A DNA stretch of 64,000 nucleotides from Brachyhypopomus gauderio (taxonomy: Eukaryota; Chordata; Actinopteri; Gymnotiformes; Hypopomidae), in NCBI RefSeq assembly GCF_052324685.1, contig NC_135222.1, positions 8,047,373-8,111,372 on the forward strand, in the 5' to 3' direction. Below are positions 49,101 to 61,200 of the stretch, one piece after another. The notes under the pieces were generated by a model, which worked only from the letters and a program-made list of their open reading frames with translations, was not told where the DNA came from and did not search any database. Position numbers and translations under genes: made by a program. Each line of letters begins with the position of its first letter. Positions within the stretch are counted from its first letter, which is position 1.

Positions 49101-51673
49101 ACTTCAGTGATGCGTTGCCAGGTAACAGAATACACAGAACCTCTAGAGATGCAACAGAATTCACAGCACCGTGTTGGCCATGTTGATCAGTGTTTACATT
49201 CGGGGAATTGGAGATGCGCAGTAATACCTACATTCTTTTAGTATAAACATGATGAGGATAAGCAAAAAAACACTGATATGATTTTGAAGAGGTTTTTCCT
49301 AAAAAAAAATAGGTGTAGGCAAAATGACTTTAAAGGTTTAATGGGTGGAGGTGGTTCAGCCATTTTATTGGATAAAGCTAATAGCAAATTCCTGGTTAAA
49401 TGCACAATAATGCTTAATGTAATCTATACCATTTAAAGTGTATTATGCACTATTTAAATGCATGAATGGTTTTAAATGGGTTCAACTGGCTTCAGCACAT
49501 TATCCCTGCACTTCCTGGCTTTTTTGCTGCATTCTTACAAATTGAGTTCATGTCCAATAATACGTCTTTAAAATTATGTAGGCACCAAGACAGCAATGTT
49601 CCCAGCACTGAGGATCCTCTTGCTGGATGACAATAAAATTACTGAGGTAAGAACCTTTCGAAACAGAGCTGTGAAATAGCATGTGGCTCACTGGAGCAGA
49701 ACAGCCTGTTAAGGCAATTATCTTGAGCAAATGAAACCTATTCGAGCCCTGTCAAAGAGTTCAGCAAAATACCTTTATTACAAGGTCCACCAGGGAGCCT
49801 CTCTTCACAAACTGGAATGTTCCGGTTCCCACTGGCTCAGTGGTCACATGCATGATTATTTTGTAAAATAAGTAAAACAGGTTTAAAGGTTTAATGGCAG
49901 TACCTTCCCTCCGCAAAAGGTTTGCCAGAAAAGGAACTCACTGGACCAGTAAAGCATTAACTTAGCAAAATGTAGGAGGTTCAATGAGAACACACACACA
50001 CAAGCATATTTTTGAAGACAGTTTGATTAAATTAAGTTTTCTTTCTTAGTCCTCTTGGTAGTCTGAACCTGAAAATGTTCCCCTTGCTCTGTCCTTCTCT
50101 TCATCTCTCCTGTCTCCACCGTCCTCAGTGGGACGTGATTAATGAGTTGGAGAAGCTGCAGTGCCTGGTGCAGGTGTCCTGTAAGAGGAATCCCCTGATG
50201 GAGCTGGAGACCAACCAGGAGACGACCCGCCAGATCCTCATCGCACGCATTGGGCAGCTGGAGACACTTAACAGGAGTCAGGTGTGTGTGTGTGTGTGTG
50301 TGTGTGTAAATGTAATCTTTAACAAAGCATTGAGTGAACTCACTGTTAAATATAATGGTACAAAAGCAATTTTGTGGACATGTGGGTTGTGCCAGTGATT
50401 ATAGTCTCTAAGCCATAAATAATAAATTGACATTTTGTTCGAAATGTTTTGATCACAGTGCCAGTGAATGTGGAGAGTGCTGTAGGTGGTTGTTTTTGAA
50501 ATATGTATTTAATTCCATAGCCATTAAATACATTTGACAGCTTATTCTTTAAATGTTAATACAACCCTCAGGGGTTGATTTGTGACTGTTGTGTACAAGG
50601 TTTAGCACCACAGCTCACAAGCAAAGGTGGTCTCTCTCAGGTCCTGCAGGAGGAGCGCAGAGGTGCTGAGCTGGACTACTGTAAGAAGTTTGGCCGGCAG
50701 TGGCTCAACGCCGGAGGCCACAAAGACCCGGACCAGAATCGTCCCAGTGCGGAGTTCCTGACACAGCACCCCCGCTACGTTGCCCTCATCCAGAGTGAGT
50801 CAGTGCTGCCACGCCCACCCTGCAGATGCCTCTGTCTCTAACGATCAGCACAGATGTGTGCACTGTGTGTAGATGACGATGTCAAGGTCATGACTGATGA
50901 CTGCTTGCTCCGCTGTGATTGGTTGTTTCATCAGAGTATGGTGCGCCGGATGAGGACGAGCTGAAAGAGCAGAAGCCTTTTGCCCTGAAAGACCAGCTGC
51001 TGAGTGAGTCCCTTCCCCAGCTGTTGAACGCAGCTGTATCTCTTTATCTCGCCTCTATCTTTGAAAAGCTTTACTTCAGAAAATGCTTCTGAGCCTCTCC
51101 CTAACCTCTCTCCTGCCTCAGCAATCACGTTTGAGTGTCCCGAGGACGCCAACAGGAAGCCCATTCAGAAGAAGCTACCCGGTAAGTACGACCACCTCCA
51201 CTTCTTCATTGCTACGTGTGTGGTGGAAGCATCTTCCCAGGTTCCAGGTCCTCTTCAGGATTCACGGCTGACACCCTCTACCTTGCAGGCTCCATGATCG
51301 TTCAGAAGGTGAAGGGACTGCTGTACAGGCTCCTGAAGCTTCCCGGAGCCGAGATCCACCTCACCTATACCAGCTCCAAGGTAAAACGGACCCTGACCGT
51401 GTTGACATTTTGAGGTACGGGTGTTGAGTGTAATCATTCCCACTTCTCTCCATAGATATGTGGCATTTTGAGGTATTGTTTTCATATCAGCATTAAAAAA
51501 GTGTTCAAAAAACAAGATACGGCACTTGTAGGTGCTCGTTCCAGTTGGCTTCAGTCTTTCTGTCACTTGTTTGGCAGATGGAGGGCAGAGAGATCGAGAT
51601 CAGCAATGACCTAAAGCCCCTGCAGTTCTACTCTGTAGAAGACGGAGACAGGATTCTGGTGCGCTGGTCCTGA
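46194..51673 (+). CDS. tbce: tubulin-specific chaperone E (TBCE)
   Basis: A cofactor that helps assemble and dissociate alpha/beta-tubulin dimers in the cytoplasm. Sixteen exons: 46194-46323, 46410-46494, 47252-47428, 47645-47730, 47834-47933, 48185-48287, 48515-48591, 48727-48819, 49057-49121, 49582-49646, 50129-50281, 50641-50794, 50935-51003, 51122-51181, 51289-51380 and 51578-51673. They give 534 residues; the human protein has 527. The CAP-Gly domain (about 20-90) has the tubulin-binding GKHDG at 57-61 and ends at [10 protein letters not shown]. Leucine-rich repeats follow ([44 protein letters not shown]), then an LRR cap and a linker ([16 protein letters not shown]). The C-terminal ubiquitin-like domain ends [14 protein letters not shown]. 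The N-terminus is about a dozen residues longer than human. The intron after exon 3 appears to use a GC donor (AG|GCAAGT); all others are GT-AG. The start is the first in-frame ATG after the 5' UTR acceptor. Confidence 0.93.
46519..47116 (-). mobile_element. solo LTR of an endogenous retrovirus-like element in tbce intron 2
   Basis: The 598-bp segment has TGTCG...CGACA ends, and the similarity extends inward (TGTCGGGGCAAAATTT against the inverse of CAAATTTCCGCGACA). Read on the minus strand it has LTR order: a long U3, a TATA-like AATATAAAA at about 46710-46718, an AATAAA at 46598-46603 and about 80 nt to the terminal CA. Flanking 4-mers CTAC and TTAC could be a target-site duplication with one change. 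No gag, pol or env reading frame is present. A (GA)n run (46929-46951) lies inside. Confidence 0.6.
50282..50307. repeat. (GT)n repeat forming the tbce exon 11 donor
   Basis: A GT dinucleotide run starts exactly at the 5' splice site: exon CAG followed by GTGTGTGT. The first GT of the array is the donor dinucleotide. Positions +3 to +6 are therefore GTGT rather than the favoured AAGT. Confidence 0.9.
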
Positions 51674-52207
51674 CTGGGAGGGAGTGGCCCTGTGGGTACC
51701 GGAGGGACGCCGCGTGAGCAGATCGCTGTGGAGTGATCCTGCGAATGCTGACGGTGATCAACACAAGCACAGGCCTTATTGGCCTCCATATCTTTTATCC
51801 TTGTTGGATCTCATGCTTGCTAGCGCTGACGAGCCTGTGCCGTTTAAGGAGTTAGCCTTACGTTTGTCAGTGAGACGGGTTCCCTGCTTATCATTCAAAG
51901 GTGACTGGATTGGAGCTGGTTTTTGCTTTTAGATGCTGTTGCACAGTGTTTTCAAGATTTGACTGCAAAACTCACGGCACGCAACACAAGAGCAATGTTT
52001 CGTGCGCTGAAAGGCCACTATAATGTTGGAGCGGCTTAATGCTAATTCATTATCTTAATGCTAATCAAACCCCTCCTACATTGTAGTTGTAGTCATTATA
52101 GTCTTTCAATATTGTGTGTTGGAGCAGTATGAACACAGCACGACATCTTAATACCTCTGAATGTACTTGCCATGGGTCAACACTAGATGGCGCTGTACAG
52201 GTGATGT

Positions 52208-52213
52208 AATAAA
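52208..52213 (+). terminator. tbce: tbce polyadenylation signal
   Basis: The AATAAA hexamer lies about 535 nt downstream of the tbce stop codon, in the first clear signal position. The intervening sequence is ORF-poor 3' UTR. Confidence 0.55.
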
Positions 52214-52239
52214 GAAGCAGTTTGACCAAAAGTACTAAT

Positions 52240-52840
52240 CTTGCTTGTAGTGAATGGGAATAGGCATTCTCACACTTCCTGAACTGGTGGTCACATTAAT
52301 ATGTTTAGTTGAGCTGTCAAACACCAGCCGTGCTTTAACTGAAACCAATCATTAAGGAGCACATGGGTAGTTAGAAACTGAATATATAAACACACATTTG
52401 AAAAAAGAGAACTGCATCTTAAAATTTTCTGCTGTCTTGCTGGCCACCTGTTGGACAAACGTGGAGGAAGGACGGTATGAACTCTTCTCTCCTAAATCCT
52501 CTAGAGAAGGTTTGTTATGGGATATAGTACGTCGAGTCCCTCCATGTTGTGTTGCGTTAGCCCAGACACAGCGAGCCACCATAATTCTCCTGGAGTTGTT
52601 CCTCCAGAATGTAATAGCAGTGAAGGTTGAGCAGCTGTGAAACACCAGCCTGTGCAGATAAGGGAGGGAGAGCTTCACCATTCACCAGCCCAGCTGACCA
52701 GCCCCTCCTCCCCCCAAGGACATTACACACCCTGCCGCGAATGGTCCGACCGACGCCCAACTTCTCATAATCCAAACAGCTGCTAAGAATCCATGAAAAA
52801 AAAAAAAATTAAAAACAATGTACTCTGGTCTCTTTAAAAA
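52240..52840. other. tbce-nid1 intergenic spacer
   Basis: About 600 bp between the convergent tbce and nid1 polyadenylation signals. There is an A run at 52796-52808. No exon or named element was recognised. Confidence 0.5.
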
Positions 52841-53831
52841 GGTTTTTTTTATTAAACATCTGTACAGAATCTAAATGTTCTTGTGTTTACCACCTCCTCT
52901 CCCCAGCTGTGTACACAGTGTATGCATGGAAACCTTATCTGGAGCAAATATTCTGAGTCTGGAGCCCCTGATGGGGGATGAGGTTGTGGGAGGAGCCGGA
53001 CCAACACTGGCTCAGCCCAGGGGGCGGGGCTAGAGCAGGAAGGGGCGGTCCAGCTGGACCTTTGGGTGTCAACTTTTGTAAACTTGGGTTTTACCTGAAA
53101 CATTCCAAATAGTGTCTGTATTTTAGCTGTTTATTTACAAAACAAAAAGAAATTTAAGAACTACATTGAAAAATAATTGTAAATATATTTAGTTATGTAA
53201 AGATTTAATGTAATAATAATATCCTGCCTGTAACTACCATAGCACTGCCACACTCCGGTTAACTCTCACATACACAACTCTGGGAATTCAACCTTCACTA
53301 ATTAGTTCCTGTTCATCTCCATGTGAATTACACAAAATAATATGCCACCTTAACATATCCTTTAAGTTTAATTTTGGTATGGAAATGGATTACTGGACAT
53401 TTTTTAAAATCAGTGTTCAATTGTAGTACATATAGTTAAAATGACTCCCTTTTACCATCTCACCACCCCCCCCCCCCCTCCCTACAGACACACACACACA
53501 CACACACACACTGCAGTCAACACACAGAGGTTTCTTCTTCGCCTTGGGACTGCTTCACTCTGAGACCACCTTCTCTTGCATTTTACACACGACTCATACC
53601 AGTACAGACTAGCGGCTGACTTCACCTCCCCTGACCTCCCTCATTAGCATCACATTTGCAGGATCCCAGAACTTGTGACGTGGGTGGGCGTTCAGTGGTT
53701 CATCTGAAATTCATCATATAAAGTTGCGTTTGTGTCCCCCGACTTGAATTGAGCGGCGGCCATCTTGAGGCCCAGGCAACCCTTTCACCCCTTTAAGACG
53801 TCACTCCTCCGGCCGCCTCGGTCAGGTGTGC
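52830..53831 (-). other. nid1: nid1 3' UTR (predicted)
   Basis: AT-rich sequence of about 1 kb downstream of the nid1 stop codon, ending at a minus-strand AATAAA at 52848-52853. It contains poly-C at 53466-53478 followed by (CA)n at 53488-53511, which appear as TG and G runs in the transcript. No competing gene is seen. Confidence 0.5.
52848..52853 (-). terminator. nid1: nid1 polyadenylation signal
   Basis: Minus-strand AATAAA about 980 nt after the nid1 stop codon, convergent with the tbce signal at 52208. It is the first canonical hexamer that fits. Confidence 0.5.
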
Positions 53832-56800
53832 TCAGAAGCTGCGGTCGCTCTCTACGCATGAGCCATCCCTGGCATCGGGGCATCGGCAGGTAAAGCCCCC
53901 AGGGCGTGGCAGACACAGGTGGGAACAGCCCCCGTTCCCTCTCGCGCAGTAATTCTCCCCTGCGCACGACGGAAAAAGTGCGGAAATTAACAAATCACGT
54001 GTGCGTTGACTACGAGTTAAAACGGTAACGTAGAATATGGCCCCTTATACCAAAGACAAATATTCGCCATGATACAAAATGAGGGAGATGCTTAAAATAC
54101 ACTTCTTGATTGTGGTACTTTGTAGAAAATGTGAAATTTTATAAGTAAATGACATAAAAGTTAAAATGCCAAACCTTGAGGGCATTGTGGGTAGGTGGTG
54201 GTGATGCCATATGTGCGTGATCGCTTCTGAGGCAGGAACTCTTCCACCTCCCTCCCTGCCACGCGGTCCACAGCGACCACAGCTTCCCTAGCAACGGGCA
54301 GTGCACATAGGGACGTTTGGTGATGCAGTCTCTTTACAGCCATGACCATATGGCTCAACTTTCCAACTTGGTTGATGTACATAATAATCTTAACTCCTAA
54401 ATTTCACTAAAATTCACTCCTAAATCATTCAATAAATAAAGTGAGTTTTCCCAATGTGTTCTGAGTTGCCAACGTCCATGAAAACCTCCTGGCTCTGCCT
54501 GTCTGATACCAACATCCATGAAAACCTCCTAGCTTTGCTCTGATACCAACGTCCATGAATACCTCCTGCAACAATCTCTGCACACCTATGATTCCCCAAG
54601 CTGAAAGATCTGTTTCTACAGCTGTATAGTCAAGATACCAAAGCAGGATGAAATCCTGTAGCAAATAATGACTTCAGTGTGAATTGGTGGTCCAGTTTAC
54701 TTTGAAAAAAGGCGAAAATCCAGGAATACATAGAAGCTAGCTCCGCCTCTGTCAGGGAAACACCCTGTACCCTTGGGAGACGCTGATGTTTTGGTTAAAG
54801 TGATTCGGCACGTTGCAGTGTGGACAAACGGAAGTCAGAATACTACTGAAATGCATCTCACTGTTCTTCAATATGCTGCATTTTTAATAAAGCTGTATTG
54901 TATCTAGTACCTAACAGACATTTTGCAGTAGTTTTATTTGCTCTCTGCCTCCATACCTTCTCCAGTCGGTGTAGTACAGGTTTCGTCCATAGGAGACGAT
55001 GGCAAAGGGGTAATGGATTCCATCAAGCACCTTCCTCCTCAGGTGAGTGTATGGATCGATACACTCCACCTTGCGTGTGCCTATAGCAGTGTTCAAAAGC
55101 AGTATTATACATTGTAATGATTTTATTTGATGTAGCACTTTAAGGTTGAGATAATAATATGAATACATATGTTAATGTAGATAATTCATTCTATCCCAAA
55201 AGTAAAATGTAAAAACTACAGTGCAGTTTTGGGATGGACTACACCGATCACGACAGCCTCAACAGATGGAATAGGCACCAGAACCTGCATCTGCCCAGCA
55301 CAGCAGTCTGGAATAGGGGTCAAAGGCCAATCCATTGGGAAGTTGTAGTTCCTCCCTCACGAGTATGTTCCTGTCTGTGCCATCCATGTTGGACATCTCA
55401 ATCTTAGGGCTGTCTCTGTTCCAGTCTGTCCAATAAAGACGTCTATACAAATGCAAAGGAGATATTTGTTTTACAATATCCATTACAATAATCTTGAAAC
55501 CTGGAGTGCTTTGGTTACTAGCACTTTTTACAAAATAATTTAACAGATTAAAAAAAAATCATCATAAGTATCTTTCAGTATATTTCTTAATGGCTGTCAG
55601 TTGAAAAAAGTCCCATATATGGGATTCTTTGGCACAGAGATAAATGCCAGTGAAAAGTGTTGGGATCCCCCTGTATACCCGTTGGCAGGATCAGCAATGA
55701 TGGCTCGTGGGTTTGTGAGGTCTGTATCAAAGAGCACACGGCGATGACGTCCATCCAGTGTGGACACTTCGATACGGTCCAAAATGGAGTCTGTCCAGTA
55801 CATGTTTCGGGACATGTGGTCGATTGCAATTCCTTCCGGACTTTTAATATCTGTTAGCATGATAGACAGAAGAACATGGAAATAGAAACACGTGATTGTC
55901 AATAGCAGAAATAAAATTTCCTGATTTGTATTTCAAATGTTTTATTTTTATTTTTTTAACAGTTCACCCTTTTCCCTAAAACACTTGGTATAGCTCATCT
56001 TCTGTTCACCAAACATGAATCAGAAAACATATTGCAATTGTATCAATACGTACTGGAATTGTGATGTACCTTGCAATATGTTAAAACACATTGGTAAATC
56101 CTGGATGACATGGTTAAAGACTGACCTGCATTATTATGATGAAAATTAATATTATGATGAAACATTGTTGAATAAAGCAAAAGCCTGAATCTTTAACCCA
56201 AATACAGAATGGTCATCTAGAATGGTGTGGAGACTGGTCAGGGAAAAAAGTGATTTGTTAACAAGCTAATTTGCATATGACTGTCCTCTACGACATCAAT
56301 GCTGCTATTAACAGGGCCGTTTGAGGAAAACATGTAAGAACTGATCCGAGATCAGATGCATTTCAGCCAAACAGCTACTGATGTGTGGGCACCTGAAGTG
56401 ATGATGGGTGTGGGCAGGCCTCCCTGCATACTGGCCCTGCCGATGGAGGGCTGTGTGATGTCAGTCCAGTACACCATCTTCTCCACACAGTCGTAGGCCA
56501 CAGCAATCACCACCCTATCCTGCAGATGGCAGATTCAACCACATTTGGAACATCCCATGGGAAACAGGGTAAATATTATTTTTTATAAGTCTATAAGCAC
56601 TGTAACTGTTGTATAGCCACAAGAACCAGCACAGCCCACAGCAGTGTGGCTCACTGGCTGTTGTGAGGCAGCCGCAGGAAATGCTAAGCTAACGTCAAAC
56701 GTCTATCTGAAGAGCCACGTGTCTGAAAGGGCTCATTCCGGAGTGGGTGTTCCACAGTCACGGAGTAAGAAGGAAGGAAACTCTTTGTCTGCGGGACAGC

Positions 56801-58187
56801 AGGACTTTAGCAAGAAGGTCTGAAGGCTGACCTCACACTTCCTGTCACTACTGCTCTTCTTTACTGGCGCCAGGCAAAATGCTTAATAACCTGAACAGGA
56901 AGTGCACTACTGAACAGAAAGATGTATTCAGTATTCAGAGTGCATTAAGGTCTACCAGATTCAAAACGTGTCCACTTTTCCCACACCGATTTGTTAGTTT
57001 ATTAAGATACTTCCTGTGAATTGTATGTACTCTAATTGCATGTAGTTTGTTGTGGTCATATGTAGTAATTGCAGGTAGTCTTTACCCGATTGATGGACTG
57101 ATTGGCTGACTGACTGACCTCTTGTGCCCCCCATAATGAATCATATGTTTAAAAAAATAGTGCAAATGATGCCTGAATATTTTGTATGTATATATAAATG
57201 CATATACACTATTTCCTAAGGCATCCATAACAATAAGTAGTATTCATTTGGATAAATAGCATTTGCATCTGCAGTACAGATGTATATTAAAAACATCTGG
57301 CCAAAAAAAAACACCCTTTGATCAAAACCAAGTGACGCCTGGTAGATGCCATGCCCACTCCAGACTCTGGATCCAATCGGTTGGCTTCAGAGCAGTATGA
57401 CCTACAGAACGAGTGCGCCTAAGAAACATGCGTGTTAGTGTACACTACCAGAGAAGGCGGCCCAACATGAATGGAAGGTTGAATTTAAAAGAATGGAAGG
57501 TTGCGCCGCATAGCCGTTGAACTCTTGGGTCCTGTGGCTAACTCACTGGAAGATGTAGCATAGTCTTAGCCTCCGCTTTCCTCATGCTGTTGCCGTCCAA
57601 TGGAATGTGGTCGATTTTGCCACTCTGGGCAAACAGGATATTAGTGCCAGGAGCCAGTGGGCTGACTTCAGGACTGGGGGTGGGGCCAACAATGGGAGGA
57701 TCCACCGGCTGTTCAAAACCTAGAGACGCGCAGCAAAGGTCCGAATGTATTATGACCATCTTACACACCCAGACTGACATCGTTTTCTTTGCTACTGCTC
57801 TCGTTTTGGAAACCAGGCTTTGTCAAAGTTGCATGCAAATCTCCAACTACTCTGTTGCCTGAACCAGATTCATTGGTCTTGTTATCCTTACAGTGGGACA
57901 TTATTACACCAGAGAACCACTGCAAGTCTTCGTATCTAGCAGGTGTGTTTTGAGCCTGCACTTACACATGGGTCTGCTGCCGGGCCCAGTTCTGCTGCCG
58001 GGGATTTCCTGGCCGTGGGAGTCCACGCACCAGCACTGCCCTGTGCTGGCATGACACTGCATGGGCTCATAAGCTCCGTAGCCGTCACACGTGGGCACGT
58101 ACGGACTCCCCACGGGACGTGGGCGGGAGCCGAAGGCCAACGCTTCCTCTCTGTGTCGCTCACATCTGGTTTTCTCATGCTCTGAAG

Positions 58188-58261
<74 letters not shown>

Positions 58262-61200
58262 AAGATGCTGGAAGTAACGCCACCCCAGACGCTGTGACAC
58301 TGTTTCCAACGTGACAGTCTCAACTACCTACAGCCAAAACCACAGCCGCAATCATTAACGTTGAGCAATATGTGGAAAAGAGGAACAAGGATGTAAAATG
58401 ACGATGAATTATAATAGTAAATTATTATGGATGGATTATAATAGTATGGATATGGATGGATTATAATAGTAAATTATTATGGATGGGATTATAATATGGA
58501 TATGGATGGATTATAATAGTTAATTATTATGGATGGGATTATTATAGTAAATTATTACGGACTGGATTATAATAGTATGGATAAGGATGGACTATAATAG
58601 AAAATTGTTCCGTAATAAAGATATATGTGAAATACTCAAAATGTGAAAACGATGTCTTTTGTCTCCCCAGTTGCTAGTGGAGAAAACACAAGCTCATTAA
58701 TCCCCAAGAGCCAATATTCCAGCTTCTTTACCACTCCACAAAGTTATGATATTGCCATGACACGAAGGTCATAATATACCCCAAGTTAAACAAGGTAACA
58801 GGCGCACTACGTTTTACAGCATATGAAAGACTAATGTGTAGAGTAGTTACATGACAGAAGCACAAAGATATGTTTGTTGTACAAAGAGCAAAACCATATT
58901 TATTTTTAACCCTAGTCACATCCATGACTGGTGGGAAAGGCACTTCCTGTTCGGTTCTTTAGTAGTTCGTCATGTGTTGTATGCTGAAGGGAAGCAGTTG
59001 GAAAAAGTGCTGCACTTGGTGAGAGACAGGAGGGGGGGGGCACCGCCTAGTGGATGTTTAGCTGGGGGTGGGGGGAGACACAGCGTAGTGGACGTTCAGC
59101 TGATGGGGGGACACAGCGTAGTGGACATTCAGCTGGGGGGGACACAGCATAGTGGACGTTCAGCTGCATGACCTAAGCAGTGCTGGAGCTGGGCCCAGTC
59201 CTACTCCCTGTCTCCCTGTCCACACAGAGAATGATCGCAGTGCGGGAGGGGGGTGCAATCTCCAGACAAACCGCTACACAAGAACTTAAATACCTAAACC
59301 TGTTGACAGCTGACATGATGTAGTGGTGAGAGAAAATAGTGATTTACTTGTGTTTAGTACCGAGTTATCTTTGTTTAGGATTTGATTGTAACTTTGGATG
59401 AATTGTTCCAGACTTGATCTTTTGTGGGTTTTGAGTAACACGGATCAACACTATGAATGGAGTCAAAGCTCTGAATCAAGAACATCTCTGCTCTCTCTTA
59501 CTGTCACATACATACGACAGACGAAACTTGGGGAGATTCGGTACCCACCAGATTCAGGTGTGCATCTGAAGCCATCGCCATGGAAGCCAGCACGGCACTG
59601 GCAGGAGAAGGAGCCCTGTGTGTTGTAGCAGATGGCGTCTCTATGACAATGAGCCGACTGGCACTCATCGATGTCTGTAAAGGACACATGAAGACAGAGA
59701 GAAGAGAAAAACTGTGAAAACTGCAAAGATTCTAAAATCATTTCTAAATGTTTCTAAAATAGATGGAAAAAATTTATATAACCAAAAGCAATATCAAACT
59801 GATTTGTACAGATACTGTGTATAAGTGTGACTGCAACAAAAATGTTTTACTTCATCGTAACAAACTGCCTTGTAATTCTCAGAAAAACAAACAATAAAAA
59901 ATAATAAATAATAAAACGTTTAATATCTTAATCTGTATGGGAAAGAATTAAAATGAAAGTAGTAAAAGCAAATCACACCCCTGGAATTCTTCGCATATGA
60001 TGTTTTCTTATTTCCCTGGATCCCGTCCCATGACACGAAGGCACAAAATCTTCTTCACAACACGGTCATGATTGCAGAGTCTAAACTCACATTGGGCCCA
60101 GTCCAGAAGCAGCCGTTACCAAAAAAAAAAACAACACACAAGCGCACAGCTGTGGAGTGTTGGGGTCTGAGTGTTTCCTGTCGTGTTCGGAATGCTTCCT
60201 CTCCCACGGGCCCCCGCTGCAGAAAGGAGGAGTATATTACCCACGCAAACCCCCGCGTGCCTCGGGACGCTGTGTTACCGGCCTTATCTGGCCAGAGTTC
60301 AGCGGGAGGCCGGAGCACGGGGGCGGGGGGTGTGGGCTGGTGGGGGGCGGGGTCACTACAGCTGACTGAAAAGCATTGCTTTATTACTTTACTCTGATAA
60401 TAATACAAACTAGTTAACAGCACTTATGCCGGTCTGGGCTGTAGTTTTATTTGTCCAGTTCACACCCGTTTCGAGGGAGAGTTGCATGTCCAATTCATCA
60501 ATGTTTGAAACCACACTGATTTTTGTCGGGTTGCCCTGCTTTTTTTCAGGTCTATGTTTTGTGTCTTTTTCTGTTTTCAATCACACATCTGACTGAAGTG
60601 TGGAGACCAAGAAAGAACCCTTCCTATCTGTTCTACAGCTGGTTGCTGAAATTCACAGTCTCCCACAGACACAGATTTCCTGTATGAGGAACCCAGGTGC
60701 GGTTAGGACACAGTACCCTGGCATGCCCGGCCGTCTCCTGAGAAGCCCGGCAGACAGGAGCAGATGTAGGACGAGCCTCCTGTGTAGGTGCAGCGCGCCC
60801 TCTCCGCGCCATCACAGTTGTGCGTCCCCCTCTGACAGTGATCTATGGGATGATCCACTTCTACAAGCAAGGAGGATACAGCACTGATCAAAAACAGCTA
60901 CTCCACATTCGGTCTATTGGTTTTCAGATGCATGGAAAAAAAAATAGATTCTTTCATATTCTTATGAATAATATAATTCATAGAACTTACGGACACAAGT
61001 ATGACCATCGCTGGCAAACTGGTAGCCCTCCAAACATTCACATCGGAAGGTGCCAGGCTGGTTGTTACAGATAGTGTGAGCCCCACAGATCCCGGGGGAT
61101 TCTCTACATTCATCAACATCTAAGAGACAGACAACAGCAATTATTTTAAATGAAAAATAGGCATACACATGCTACATTCTCCCAGCTAACACTTTAACCA

